Notes: a model not told the origin generated them from the sequence alone. A stretch of DNA of 22,568 nucleotides from an uncultured Collinsella sp. (GCA_900541195.1 UQIY01000035.1:1-22568); one strand, 5' to 3'. Counted from the first letter of the stretch, positions 1 through 6,973 are shown. Program-made: numbers and translations.

Positions 1-66
1 TTGCAAATTGAAGAATCTGTTTTACATCTGTTATATTGACCATCTTATCATCTCCACAAATTCTAA

Positions 67-1104
67 TTAGGCGACCAGAGGAACTGCTGGTCTGTTTGAT
101 AAATCTCTGCATTTAGCAGTTTTCAATGTTGCCAAAACGAAAGTTAAGAAGATGTTCCTTTTCTCCATGTCGCTTTCTTTGGCGTAATTTACAAGGTTAT
201 TCCACACAAGATAGTTGTTCAGATACTTGGTAGAAACACCGTTAAAGCCACGCATAAACCTCTTTAGCTGGCTATGGTAGCTATTGATATGTTGGATATT
301 ATAAATGCCTTTCTTGGCTTTGCCAGTCTTTAACTGCACAAGGTCAATGCCATTGGCATTTGTAAATCTCACATAGGAGTTCATCTTGTCCGTAACAAGA
401 GTGGAATTGGTCTTAATCCTACCATCATAAATATGATGTAAATCTCTTGTAGAAACTCTACCAGTATTCGTAATCTTGGAGATAGACAAGCCATTCCTAT
501 TAACCGCACAAGGAACACATACCTTTTCTTGGGACAAGCCTCTGATATGTGTAGAATGACCACGCTTATGAGCCTTGCGTGGCATAGCAAATGTCTTACT
601 CTTGCTATGATTGCCCTTGTACGAGATGGCGAAAAAAGTTTCGTCAGCCTCAATAATGCCGTCAAGGGTAACATCGTCTGCCATATTCTGAAGTGCATCC
701 AAAATCTTGTGTCTCCAAAGGAATGCGGTGTTTCTGTGAATCCCACAAGCAACAGCAGTCTTACGAATGGATAAGCCATTCATCATACAATCAATGTACT
801 GCTCCCACACGGACAAGTCTTTTCTTGTACCAGACACAATGGAGTTCGTAGCAATCACGAAGGACTTGCCACAATCCTTACATACATATCGCTGTGTGCC
901 ATCTTTACGATGACCATTGCGAACCACATGGATACAGCCACAAAGAGGGCATACACGACCATTTGCAAAGCGTTCCTTTGCTACGAAATCTTCAATATTC
1001 AAAGACTTTACAAAGGCAGGACTTAAAAGCATTGTTTTAAGGCTTTCCTGCTCTGCGACAGTCAACTTACCGATAATATCTAATGCGTCTTTGATAGTAG
1101 GCAT
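67..1104 (-). CDS. IS1595-family transposase (ISXO2-like DDE domain)
   Basis: This 345-residue protein should cut and rejoin the ends of its own insertion sequence. An N-terminal zinc ribbon has cysteine pairs at residues 52/55 and 75/78 (CPLC and CKDC). A helix-turn-helix-like stretch follows at about 95-135 (SIRKTAVACGIHRNTAF). The DDE-type nuclease shows its first acid in ADET (Asp154) and its second in VTDKMNSY (Asp239). The third acid position, in INSYHSQLKRF, is His277 where most relatives have Glu. The ATG at 1104 lies 9 bases after AGGAGG; a TTG two codons upstream would leave only 3 bases, so I prefer ATG. The length is normal for the family and there is no frameshift, so the gene looks intact. 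The AT-rich codon use differs from the chromosome and suggests recent arrival. Family assignment rests on the zinc ribbon plus DDE pattern. Confidence 0.88.
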   Translation of the reverse strand: MPTIKDALDIIGKLTVAEQESLKTMLLSPAFVKSLNIEDFVAKERFANGRVCPLCGCIHVVRNGHRKDGTQRYVCKDCGKSFVIATNSIVSGTRKDLSVWEQYIDCMMNGLSIRKTAVACGIHRNTAFLWRHKILDALQNMADDVTLDGIIEADETFFAISYKGNHSKSKTFAMPRKAHKRGHSTHIRGLSQEKVCVPCAVNRNGLSISKITNTGRVSTRDLHHIYDGRIKTNSTLVTDKMNSYVRFTNANGIDLVQLKTGKAKKGIYNIQHINSYHSQLKRFMRGFNGVSTKYLNNYLVWNNLVNYAKESDMEKRNIFLTFVLATLKTAKCRDLSNRPAVPLVA

Positions 1105-1144
1105 ATCCAATTACCTCCTATTACAATGTATTTACGGTTGAAGG

Positions 1145-1168
1145 CACGGCAGCCAGCCGTGTCTTTTT
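1145..1168 (+). terminator. Small hairpin followed by a T-tract
   Basis: CACGGC (1145-1150) pairs with GCCGTG (1156-1161) across a 5-base loop and is followed by TCTTTTT. It reads as a rho-independent terminator on the plus strand, between the two transposase genes. It may insulate the IS110 element from outside transcription, or may be part of its left end. Confidence 0.45.
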
Positions 1169-1191
1169 CCGCATCGTTGCCTAAGCTGTTA

Positions 1192-1311
1192 GAATGAGAG
1201 AGTCTTGGCCTGATGTATACCTCCAAGGACCAGCGCGTCCGTGACGAAGTCCGTCAGCCGGCCTCTCATTCGCAGCGTTCGATTTATGCAGGTTGAGCCA
1301 CCTCCTTGGTG
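1192..1311 (+). ncRNA. Candidate IS110 bridge RNA in the upstream non-coding end
   Basis: The region before the IS110 transposase is about 250 bases with no gene, and it is highly structured. A perfect 9-bp stem, GAATGAGAG (1192-1200) with CTCTCATTC (1263-1271), encloses CTTGG/CCAAG (1204-1208/1223-1227, 14-base loop) and TGACG/CGTCA (1242-1246/1252-1256). A further CACC/GGTG hairpin lies at 1299-1302/1308-1311. IS110-group elements are known to encode a bridge RNA in this upstream end, with loops that pair to target and donor DNA. The position and large loops fit that, but I could not assign the guide sequences or the exact RNA ends. Confidence 0.5.
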
Positions 1312-1393
1312 CGCCCGTGTCATCAAATAGATTGGATCGGCAATGGTGGAATGGCTGGTCGCCAAAACAAATCCATGATGAGGAGCGATCAAT

Positions 1394-2605
1394 ATGAACA
1401 ATGTGGCAGGGATCGATGTTTCCAAAGGAAAGAGCATGGTATCCGTTCTCCGCCCTTTTGGAGAAGTGGTAGCAAAACCATTTTCTATTGGTCACACCGG
1501 CAGTGAACTCAAGGAGCTGGCAGACTACTTGAAAAGCCTGGACGGTGAGACACGAGTAGTCATGGAGCATACCGGACGGTACTATGAGCCGGTAGCCCGT
1601 TTTCTTCATGAGGAGGGCGTCTTTGTCAGCGCAGTCAATCCGAAGCTTATCAAAGACTACGGGAACAACACCCTGCGAAAAGTGAAAACAGACAAGGCAG
1701 ATGCCCGGAAGATTGCCCGCTATGGGCTTGACAACTGGGCAGAATTGCGCCAACATACACCCATGGATACGATTCGAATGCAACTGAAAACGCTGAACCG
1801 GCAGCAGAGTCTATACGCTAAGACTAAGACGATGATGAAAAACAACCTCATCGCCCTTCTTGACCAGACCTATCCCGGCGTCAACGCCCTATTTGACAGC
1901 CCTGTCCGTGAGGACGGCAGCCAGAAGTGGGTGGACTTTGCCACGACCTTTTGGCATGTGGACTGTGTGCGGAACATGAGCCTCACTGCCTTTGCCGAGC
2001 GTTACCGCAAGTGGTGTAAACGGCATGGCTACAACTTCAGCCAGAGCAAAGCCGTTGAGGTCCACACCGGAGCACAGGACCTGATTGCCATGCTCCCCAA
2101 GGACGCTCTGACCAAAACCATGGTCCGGCAGGCCATTGATGCGCTGAACGCCGTCTCTGCCTCTCTGGAACGGCTCAAGGCTGAAATGCAGGCCCTGGCA
2201 GCCCAGCTCCCGGAATACCCTGTGGTCATGGCCATGCACGGTGTAGGCGATTCTCTCGGCCCTCAGCTTATGGCGGAGCTTGGGGATGTGGCCCGGTTTA
2301 CCCACCGAAACGCCATTACCGCTTTTGCGGGCGTTGACCCTGGCGCTGACCAGTCCGGCACTCACGAGGCTAAGAGCACAAGGGTTTCCAAAAGCGGGCC
2401 GCCGGAGCTGCGCCGCGCCTTATTCCTGGTTATGGACTGCCTACTGAAAACACAGCCCCAGGATGACCCGGTATACCGTTTCATGGACAAGAAACGAGCC
2501 GAGGGCAAACCCTATCTGGTTTACATGACAGCCGGCGCCAACAAGTTCCTGCGCATCTATTATGGCAGAGTAAAAGAATATCTGGCATCTCTGGAGGAAA
2601 ATTAA
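1394..2605 (+). CDS. IS110-family transposase (DEDD RuvC-like plus serine domain)
   Basis: This 403-residue recombinase of the IS110 family moves its element without classic inverted repeats, guided in studied members by a bridge RNA. The N-terminal RuvC-like DEDD domain shows GIDVSK (Asp8), VMEHTG (Glu58) and TDKADARKIA (Asp100, Asp103). A helical middle follows (about 120-255). The C-terminal Transposase_20 domain has the helix-hairpin-helix-like HGVGDSLGPQLMAELGD and FAGVDPGADQSG, where Ser321 is the probable nucleophile, then STRVSKSGPPELRRAL. The start follows AGGAG with 8 bases of spacing. The long non-coding end is upstream and the downstream end is short, the arrangement of the IS110 rather than the IS1111 group. 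The reading frame is complete, so it is probably active. GC is between that of the IS1595 gene and the chromosome. Confidence 0.95.
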   Translation: MNNVAGIDVSKGKSMVSVLRPFGEVVAKPFSIGHTGSELKELADYLKSLDGETRVVMEHTGRYYEPVARFLHEEGVFVSAVNPKLIKDYGNNTLRKVKTDKADARKIARYGLDNWAELRQHTPMDTIRMQLKTLNRQQSLYAKTKTMMKNNLIALLDQTYPGVNALFDSPVREDGSQKWVDFATTFWHVDCVRNMSLTAFAERYRKWCKRHGYNFSQSKAVEVHTGAQDLIAMLPKDALTKTMVRQAIDALNAVSASLERLKAEMQALAAQLPEYPVVMAMHGVGDSLGPQLMAELGDVARFTHRNAITAFAGVDPGADQSGTHEAKSTRVSKSGPPELRRALFLVMDCLLKTQPQDDPVYRFMDKKRAEGKPYLVYMTAGANKFLRIYYGRVKEYLASLEEN

Positions 2606-2682
2606 GGAAGTATCCTTCCTTGTAGCAGAACCATATTGCCCATACGCTAAAAGCATCTTATGACAGAAAGAGAGCGATTAAG

Positions 2683-3096
2683 ATGTTTTTAGACAATTTA
2701 TCCACCTCCGTCCTCAAATTATGTGATACTCAAAAGCTCAGCTATGAAGCTGCCTCGGAACGATGTGACCTCAGTTCCAGGTACTTTGGCGACATTGCCA
2801 GAGGCAAGACTGCGCCCACGATCCTGACGCTGGAAAAACTCTGCGTTGGCTTTGAACTGACGCCAAATGACCTGTTGATCCCCTCAGAGTTCTGGAGAGA
2901 GATGGCCTTCCGCGAACCGATGCCAGTTACACACATCCGCTGCTTTCGATACCTCTCTGGCGTGACGGGTTTTCCTGTTTGCCCGCAATGTAGAAGGACT
3001 ATGGAACGGGAATACCAGTCCTATTGTGACCGCTGTGGGCAGTGCCTTGACTGGAACAACTTCTCTAAAGCAACGATTATTCTGCCTCAGAAGTAA
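2683..3096 (+). CDS. Small XRE-like HTH protein with C-terminal zinc ribbon
   Basis: This 137-residue protein has a helix-turn-helix of the Cro/CI type at about residues 10-65 (SYEAASERCDLSSRYFGDIA, then TILTLEKLCVGFELTPNDLL). It ends in a zinc ribbon with CPQC at 100-103 and CDRCGQC at 115-121. The gene starts 77 bases after the IS110 transposase stop, on the same strand, and is followed by a terminator-like hairpin. It may be co-transcribed with the transposase as a passenger or regulator of the element, or be a remnant of another mobile island. It is probably a DNA-binding protein. No specific target can be read from the sequence. The upstream AGAGAG is a weak ribosome site. Confidence 0.7.
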   Translation: MFLDNLSTSVLKLCDTQKLSYEAASERCDLSSRYFGDIARGKTAPTILTLEKLCVGFELTPNDLLIPSEFWREMAFREPMPVTHIRCFRYLSGVTGFPVCPQCRRTMEREYQSYCDRCGQCLDWNNFSKATIILPQK

Positions 3097-3122
3097 TGTG
3101 CACTGTTACATACCTGACCATC

Positions 3123-3154
3123 CGGCCAGCGTCCTTTACCTGCTGGCCGCTTTT
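3123..3154 (+). terminator. Terminator after the HTH gene
   Basis: CGGCCAGC (3123-3130) pairs with GCTGGCCG (3142-3149) across 11 bases and is followed by CTTTT. It lies 27 bases after the HTH stop codon. Bases 3155-3297 beyond it are AT-rich and hold no gene, repeat or convincing promoter that I can see. Confidence 0.7.
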
Positions 3155-3297
3155 GGCATGGCCTTTTTCTCTCCTCAATTTTGCTTTATTTCCCTATTGA
3201 CTTTTTATTTGCAGACTTCGGTGGTACTGTTTCTTACTATTATTATACGCTATTTCTCGTCAAAAATCAACCATTTGTTGTGACAGAGCCAATTGTA

Positions 3298-3336
3298 AAA
3301 AGAAAACCGCAGGTAGAACGCCTGCGGTTTTCTTTT
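3298..3336. terminator. Strong bidirectional terminator
   Basis: A 16-bp perfect stem (3298-3313 with 3321-3336) and a 7-base loop have A-rich left and T-rich right flanks, so it can stop transcription on either strand. It lies 89 bases beyond the stop of the minus-strand RpiR-type gene and is probably its terminator, also blocking read-in from the mobile block. Bases 3337-3424 show nothing else. Confidence 0.85.
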
Positions 3337-3424
3337 ACAACACGATGTGGTCGAATATTCCGATTTCATCGTAGTAAACCGGCGTAGTTTTGTGGGAACG
3401 GTACATAACGACCCCTGATAAAAC

Positions 3425-4282
3425 CTACTCCACGACCTTATCCGGCTGGATGAGCTCCTCGTAGTAGCTGATATGTTCGCGAGCGTCTTCAATCTCGGGC
3501 AGCAGGAAGTTGTAGATGACTTCGATGATCATCGTGGCACTGATCTTGGAGAACGCAAAGTCGCCCGTTGTCAGCAGCGCTTCGTGGTTGACGGTATTAA
3601 AAGTGTAGTCTGCCAGGCGCGCGAGCGGGGATTTGCTGTCGCTGCTGATGACGACTACGGTTGCGCCGCAGTCGCGAGCCGCTTTTGCCATGCGATTCAG
3701 TCGGCGCGATTTGCCGGAGTTTGAGATTAGCACGATGACGTCACCCGGGCGCAACGTGAGCGCAAAGCCGATTGATGTCTCGCTAATGGTGCTCGCCATG
3801 CAGCGCAGGCCCAGCTGCGAAAACTTAAACGTCGCATCGAGTGCGACCGCGTTCGTATTGCCCACAGCTGCAAACTCAATAACCCCTGCATGCTTAAGGG
3901 CATGCACAACAGCCGCCAGCGTATCGTGGTCGATACCGTCGATGGTCGCATTAAGCTCGCTCACCTTGGCAGCCAGGATGTTCTTGAGGCTCTGCTCCAT
4001 ATTGTCGAGCGAGACCTCGTCGGTCAGGCCCTCGTTGCGCTGGCTTTCCAAATCCCTCGCCAACGAAAACTGAAAGCTGCGGAAGCTACCAAAGCCCAGC
4101 TTGCGGCAGAAGCGCGAAACGGTCGCTTCGGACGTGGTGGCGGCGCGTGAGAGCTGAGCCGCCGTGAGGCGTGGAGCCTCGGACTGGTGCTCCAATATAT
4201 AGTCGACAATGCGCTGCTCGGATTCGCTGTATCCCTGATGGGTGCTAATGAGGGAAAGTGCGCTCTTGCTACTATCGGTCAT
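3425..4282 (-). CDS. RpiR/MurR-family transcriptional regulator (HTH plus SIS)
   Basis: This 285-residue sugar-phosphate-responsive regulator has an N-terminal HTH_6 domain (residues 1-75; LTAAQLSRAATTSEATVSRFCRKLGF) and a C-terminal SIS sugar-phosphate-binding domain (about 115-255; GNTNAVALDATFKF, then LISNSGKSRRLNRMA). The start at 4282 follows AGGAG with 6 bases of spacing. The frame stays open 16 codons further upstream (to 4330), but no ribosome site precedes that start. The gene is divergent from the fructose permease, sharing a 272-base intergenic region with repeated TGAAAG boxes, so it is the likely regulator of the PTS genes, with a phosphosugar such as fructose-1-phosphate as signal. 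The family contains both repressors and activators, so the sign of control is open. A TATACT on the minus strand at 4331-4336 could be its -10. Confidence 0.92.
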   Translation of the reverse strand: MTDSSKSALSLISTHQGYSESEQRIVDYILEHQSEAPRLTAAQLSRAATTSEATVSRFCRKLGFGSFRSFQFSLARDLESQRNEGLTDEVSLDNMEQSLKNILAAKVSELNATIDGIDHDTLAAVVHALKHAGVIEFAAVGNTNAVALDATFKFSQLGLRCMASTISETSIGFALTLRPGDVIVLISNSGKSRRLNRMAKAARDCGATVVVISSDSKSPLARLADYTFNTVNHEALLTTGDFAFSKISATMIIEVIYNFLLPEIEDAREHISYYEELIQPDKVVE

Positions 4283-4384
4283 GGATGGCTCCTGGTTGGC
4301 ATGAAAATCTAATTTGATTCGCAATGCCATAGTATACGGGCATTTTCAGTTACAAGATACACCTTGCCGTTTCAATAGTTGATG

Positions 4385-4481
4385 GTAAACTTTCATCGAC
4401 CGTTTACGGTTATGAAAGAACCTTTCACCGGAGTAATGAGCCTTATTGCTTCTCATAAAAGCGGTGGCTTGGTATCTTTCA
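4385..4481. promoter_or_regulatory. Candidate operator cluster of TGAAAG/CTTTCA boxes before fruA
   Basis: Four copies of one hexamer in alternating orientation lie here: CTTTCA within 4390-4396, TGAAAG at 4413-4418, CTTTCA at 4422-4427 and CTTTCA at 4476-4481. The middle two form a perfect inverted repeat with a 3-base centre (TGAAAGAACCTTTCA). Outside them, CTTTCAT (4390-4396) mirrors ATGAAAG (4412-4418), and GTAAAC (4385-4390) mirrors GTTTAC (4402-4407). The position between the divergent RpiR gene and the permease makes it a candidate binding site for that regulator. I found no convincing -35/-10 pair for the permease. Confidence 0.5.
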
Positions 4482-4492
4482 GGTGTGGAAAA

Positions 4493-4532
4493 ACGCGCAT
4501 GGAAGCGCGTGTAGGGGAGCGCCTGCGGGCGC
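4493..4532 (+). promoter_or_regulatory. Two GC-rich hairpins in the permease leader
   Basis: ACGCGC (4493-4498) pairs with GCGCGT (4505-4510), and GCGCC (4519-4523) pairs with GGCGC (4528-4532), just before the ribosome site at 4543-4550. They may tune translation or mRNA stability. They lack T-tracts, so they are not terminators. Confidence 0.3.
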
Positions 4533-4554
4533 AGTACTCAAGAAGGAGGGACAC

Positions 4555-6564
4555 ATGGCTAAGTTTGACATCATCGCCGCCACCGGTTGCCCGACCGGCA
4601 TTGCGCACACCTTCATGGCGAAGGAGGCGCTGGAGAAGGCTGCTGCCGAGCGCGGTCTGACCATTAAGGTCGAGACCCATGGCCAGGTCGGTGTCGAGAA
4701 CGAGCTTACCAAGAGTGAGATCGCTGGTGCCAAGGCCGTCGTCGTCGCAGCCGATAAGGATGTCCAGGCAGAGCGTTTCGCCGGTAAGCCCATGGTTTCC
4801 GTTGGCGTTTCCAAGGCTCTGTCCGTCGAGGCTGCTGGCAAGCTGATCGATCGCGCCCTCGCCGCCAAGGGCGACGACACGGTTGCGGCTGCTGCCGATG
4901 TTGAGGATGAGGTTGAGGAGAAGGAGTCCATCGGCCACATCATCTATAAGCACCTCATGAACGGCGTCAGCCACATGCTGGTCTTCGTCGTTGCCGGTGG
5001 CGTCCTGACCGCCGTTTCGTTCCTGTGGGGCATCACGTCCTTCGATTCGACGGCTGCCGACTACAACAGTTTCGCCGCGATGCTCAAGATCATCGGCGGC
5101 ATTGCCATGAACCTGATGGTTCCCGTGCTTTCCGCCTATATCGCCGAGTCCATCGGCAAGCGTCCGGCGCTCGTCCCCGGCTTTGTTGCCGGTATGATCG
5201 CCATCCAGGGCCTGCCCGTTAACGCCGATACACACATGATCGATGCTGGCGGCACCGGTGTGGGCTTCGGCTTCCTGGGCGGCATTGTCGGCGGCTTCCT
5301 CGCCGGCTATGTCATCCTTCTGCTCGAGAAGGTTTTTGCCAAGCTGCCCAAGAACCTGGACGGCCTCAAAGCCATCTTCCTGTACCCGCTGTTCTCGACT
5401 GCTATCGTCGGTCTGGTCATGCTCGGCATCTCCGGCCCCATGGCTGCCATCAACACCGCCATGATGGACTTCCTCAAGGGTCTGTCTGCCTCTGGCGCTG
5501 TTGTCCTGGGTCTTGCTATTGGTTGCATGTGCGCCTTTGACATGGGCGGCCCGGTCAACAAGGCTGCTTACGTCACCGGTACCGCCATGCTCACCGAGGC
5601 CCTGGCTGCTGGTGTCGGCACCGACACCTACAACTTCGGCACCAACTTCATGGCTGCCGTCTCTGCCGCCTGCATCGTTCCGCCGCTGATCACCACCTTT
5701 GCCGTCATCGTCGGCAAGAAGTACTTCAGCCAGGAGGATCATGACGCCGGTGTCGTCAACCTCATCCTTGGTTGCACCCACATCACCGAGGGCGCCATTC
5801 CGTTCATGACCAAGAACATCTGGCCCGTCATGCCCATCATGATGCTCGGTTCCTCCATCGCCTCGATCCTGACCATTATGTTCAACGTTCACGATCCGGC
5901 GCCCCACGGTGGCTTCCTGGTCCTGCCCGTTGTCGAGAACGGTCCGCTGTGGGTCCTCGCGATCCTCATCGGCGCTGTGGTCGGTGGCATCCTGTTCGTC
6001 GCTTTCAAGAAGTATGACTTCGAGAAGAGCCAGAAGGCCGCTCCTGCCGCTCCCGCTAAGCCGGTCGAGGCCCCCAAGGCCGCTGCCGTCGAGGCTCCCA
6101 AGGCCGAGGCTGCCGATTTCGTGAAGGTCGAGAACGTTTTTGTCGCCGAGAACTTCGCTTCTCGTGACGAGGCCCTGAGCTTTGTCTCCAACCAGGCTGT
6201 CAAGGCCGGTGTCGCTGACGACGCCGATGCCGTGATGAATGCCTTCCTGGCCCGCGAGGCCGAGGGCTCCACGGGCATGATGGAGGGCTTCGCCATTCCG
6301 CATGCCAAGTCCGATGCCATTACCGATGCCGCCGTCATCGTCGTCAAGGACGACTCTGGCGTGACCGGTTGGGACACCATGGATGGCGCTCCCGTCAACG
6401 TGGCTATCGCCCTGCTCATTCCCGGTGCCCAGGCCGGCACCACGCACCTCAAGATCCTGTCCAAGGTCGCCGAGGCGCTTATGGACGAGGGCTTCCGTGC
6501 CACCGTCAAGGGTTCCACCGACGCCGCCGAGATCGCCAAGACGATTAACGCCCGCCTGGTCTAA
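4555..6564 (+). CDS. fruA: Fructose-type PTS permease, fused EIIB-EIIC-EIIA
   Basis: This 669-residue membrane protein imports a hexose, probably fructose, and phosphorylates it during passage. EIIB (residues 1-105) carries the phosphocysteine Cys12 in ATGCPTGIAHTFMA. EIIC (about 120-480) is strongly hydrophobic, with the family stretch GGPVNKAAY and a conserved GCTHITEGAIPF loop. An Ala/Pro/Lys linker (about 491-521) leads to EIIA (about 522-669), with the phosphohistidine His583 in GFAIPHAKS. The start at 4555 follows AAGGAGGG; a frame extension to 4483 adds a peptide with no ribosome site. The order B-C-A differs from the A-B-C order common in FruA of many Firmicutes. The fructose class is clear from the EIIB and EIIC motifs; the exact sugar (fructose or a related hexose) is inferred, supported by two downstream 1-phosphofructokinase-family genes. 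The divergent RpiR-type gene probably controls it. Confidence 0.95.
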   Translation: MAKFDIIAATGCPTGIAHTFMAKEALEKAAAERGLTIKVETHGQVGVENELTKSEIAGAKAVVVAADKDVQAERFAGKPMVSVGVSKALSVEAAGKLIDRALAAKGDDTVAAAADVEDEVEEKESIGHIIYKHLMNGVSHMLVFVVAGGVLTAVSFLWGITSFDSTAADYNSFAAMLKIIGGIAMNLMVPVLSAYIAESIGKRPALVPGFVAGMIAIQGLPVNADTHMIDAGGTGVGFGFLGGIVGGFLAGYVILLLEKVFAKLPKNLDGLKAIFLYPLFSTAIVGLVMLGISGPMAAINTAMMDFLKGLSASGAVVLGLAIGCMCAFDMGGPVNKAAYVTGTAMLTEALAAGVGTDTYNFGTNFMAAVSAACIVPPLITTFAVIVGKKYFSQEDHDAGVVNLILGCTHITEGAIPFMTKNIWPVMPIMMLGSSIASILTIMFNVHDPAPHGGFLVLPVVENGPLWVLAILIGAVVGGILFVAFKKYDFEKSQKAAPAAPAKPVEAPKAAAVEAPKAEAADFVKVENVFVAENFASRDEALSFVSNQAVKAGVADDADAVMNAFLAREAEGSTGMMEGFAIPHAKSDAITDAAVIVVKDDSGVTGWDTMDGAPVNVAIALLIPGAQAGTTHLKILSKVAEALMDEGFRATVKGSTDAAEIAKTINARLV

Positions 6565-6600
6565 TCCCGCAACGCGCGAATAACATCGCCCCTGTATATA

Positions 6601-6634
6601 AGGCGGAGACTCCACCAGGAGTCCCCGCCTTTTT
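6601..6634 (+). terminator. Terminator of the permease gene
   Basis: AGGCGGAGACTCC (6601-6613) pairs with GGAGTCCCCGCCT (6618-6630) with one A-C mismatch and a 4-base loop, followed by five T. It lies 36 bases after the permease stop and suggests that ptsH downstream has its own promoter. Confidence 0.92.
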
Positions 6635-6645
6635 CTATCCCTCTC

Positions 6646-6718
6646 ATAAGTTGCGGTGAAATAGGGACTGTTTAAACGATTCAACCCCAAATTCAGTCCC
6701 TATTTCACCGCAACTTAT
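6646..6718 (+). repeat. 73-bp palindromic repeat, copy 1 (perfect 25-bp arms)
   Basis: Arm 6646-6670 is the exact reverse complement of 6694-6718, with a 23-base loop between. The arms contain TTGCGGTGAAATAGGGACTG. A second copy at 15351-15423 has the same arm and loop lengths and nearly the same arms. The T-rich loop edge (TTTA) and the AATT edge are conserved when the second copy is reversed, so the two copies are in opposite orientation. It is an intergenic palindromic repeat family of the REP or MITE kind. No transposase for it is visible here. Confidence 0.9.
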
Positions 6719-6821
6719 AAAAGGGCATAGAGGGGGCTGCCTATCGAGTCTTTGTCGCGAACAGTTCATCAGCCAGAATTCTTTTCAGCCGATATTACTC
6801 TGGATCGACCGAGTTTCCGCA

Positions 6822-6973
6822 GCTTGCTCGCCCACAGAGGGCCGGGCGCGGCCTGTGAGATTTATCGCGAGTTCCGCACGAGCCGAAGAGCACTTAATGT
6901 GCTCTTCGTGCGAGCAGGACTGTAGAGCAGGAAATCTCACAGGCCACGCCCGGCCCTCTGTGGGCGAGCAAGC
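6822..6973. repeat. 152-bp inverted-arm element enclosing a nested hairpin
   Basis: Arm 6822-6863 (42 bases) is the reverse complement of 6932-6973 with a single mismatch (C6849). Between them lies the 55-nt nested hairpin described separately. The whole region 6635-7110 has no gene. It could be a miniature inverted-repeat element, or a long structured leader or insulator upstream of ptsH. Bases 6719-6821 and 6974-7110 contain nothing else definite; CATAAT at 7011-7016 and TATAAA at 7041-7046 are possible -10 boxes for ptsH without a clear -35. Confidence 0.85.
6868..6922 (+). repeat. 55-nt bulged-hairpin repeat, copy 1 (ptsH side)
   Basis: The apical stem is GAAGAGCAC with GTGCTCTTC around a TTAAT loop. 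Below it come a 5-base bulge GAGCC on the left, a 4-bp stem GCAC/GTGC, a 5-base bulge GAGCA on the right, and a short TCC/GGA stem. A copy with 53 of 55 identical bases occurs inverted at 22514-22568, where the two differences lie opposite each other and keep the stem paired. It lies 188 bases upstream of ptsH in the same sense. The architecture looks RNA-like, but a DNA repeat cannot be excluded. Confidence 0.85.

Larger units (their letters stand above)
1..3154. mobile_element. Block of mobile DNA: IS1595-type plus IS110-type elements with a small HTH gene
   Basis: This block carries two unrelated transposase genes and a small HTH/zinc-ribbon gene, and is visibly richer in A and T than the PTS genes that follow, especially before base 1140. 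The left edge is cut by the window. The right edge is uncertain: the last feature I would assign to it is the hairpin at 3123-3154. The hairpin at 3298-3336 more likely belongs to the resident regulator gene. I could not recognise terminal inverted repeats or target duplications. Bases 1-66 hold no gene and are probably the downstream end of the IS1595 element. Confidence 0.7.

Noticed and set aside
1181..1783. Minus-strand frame over the IS110 upstream end
   Set aside because: It covers the structured non-coding end and the opposite strand of the transposase and has no protein features.
1145..2682. Exact IS110 ends and guide-target pairing
   Set aside because: I looked for a short shared core at both sides and for loop segments matching the flanks, but found nothing convincing without an empty site to compare.
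3155..3297. Promoter around TTGACT at 3197-3202
   Set aside because: No -10 box at an acceptable distance.
3026..3387. Short hydrophobic plus-strand frames after the HTH gene
   Set aside because: They overlap the terminators and AT-rich spacer and lack ribosome sites; hydrophobicity comes from T-rich sequence.
4453..6690. A 745-codon open frame on the minus strand opposite the permease
   Set aside because: It mirrors the GC-rich codons of fruA, has low-complexity Gly/Asp/His-rich content with no domain, and runs through the permease start and terminator.
6822..6973. CRISPR or tandem repeat
   Set aside because: The repeats are inverted arms, not regularly spaced direct repeats; no array of repeats and spacers exists anywhere in the window.
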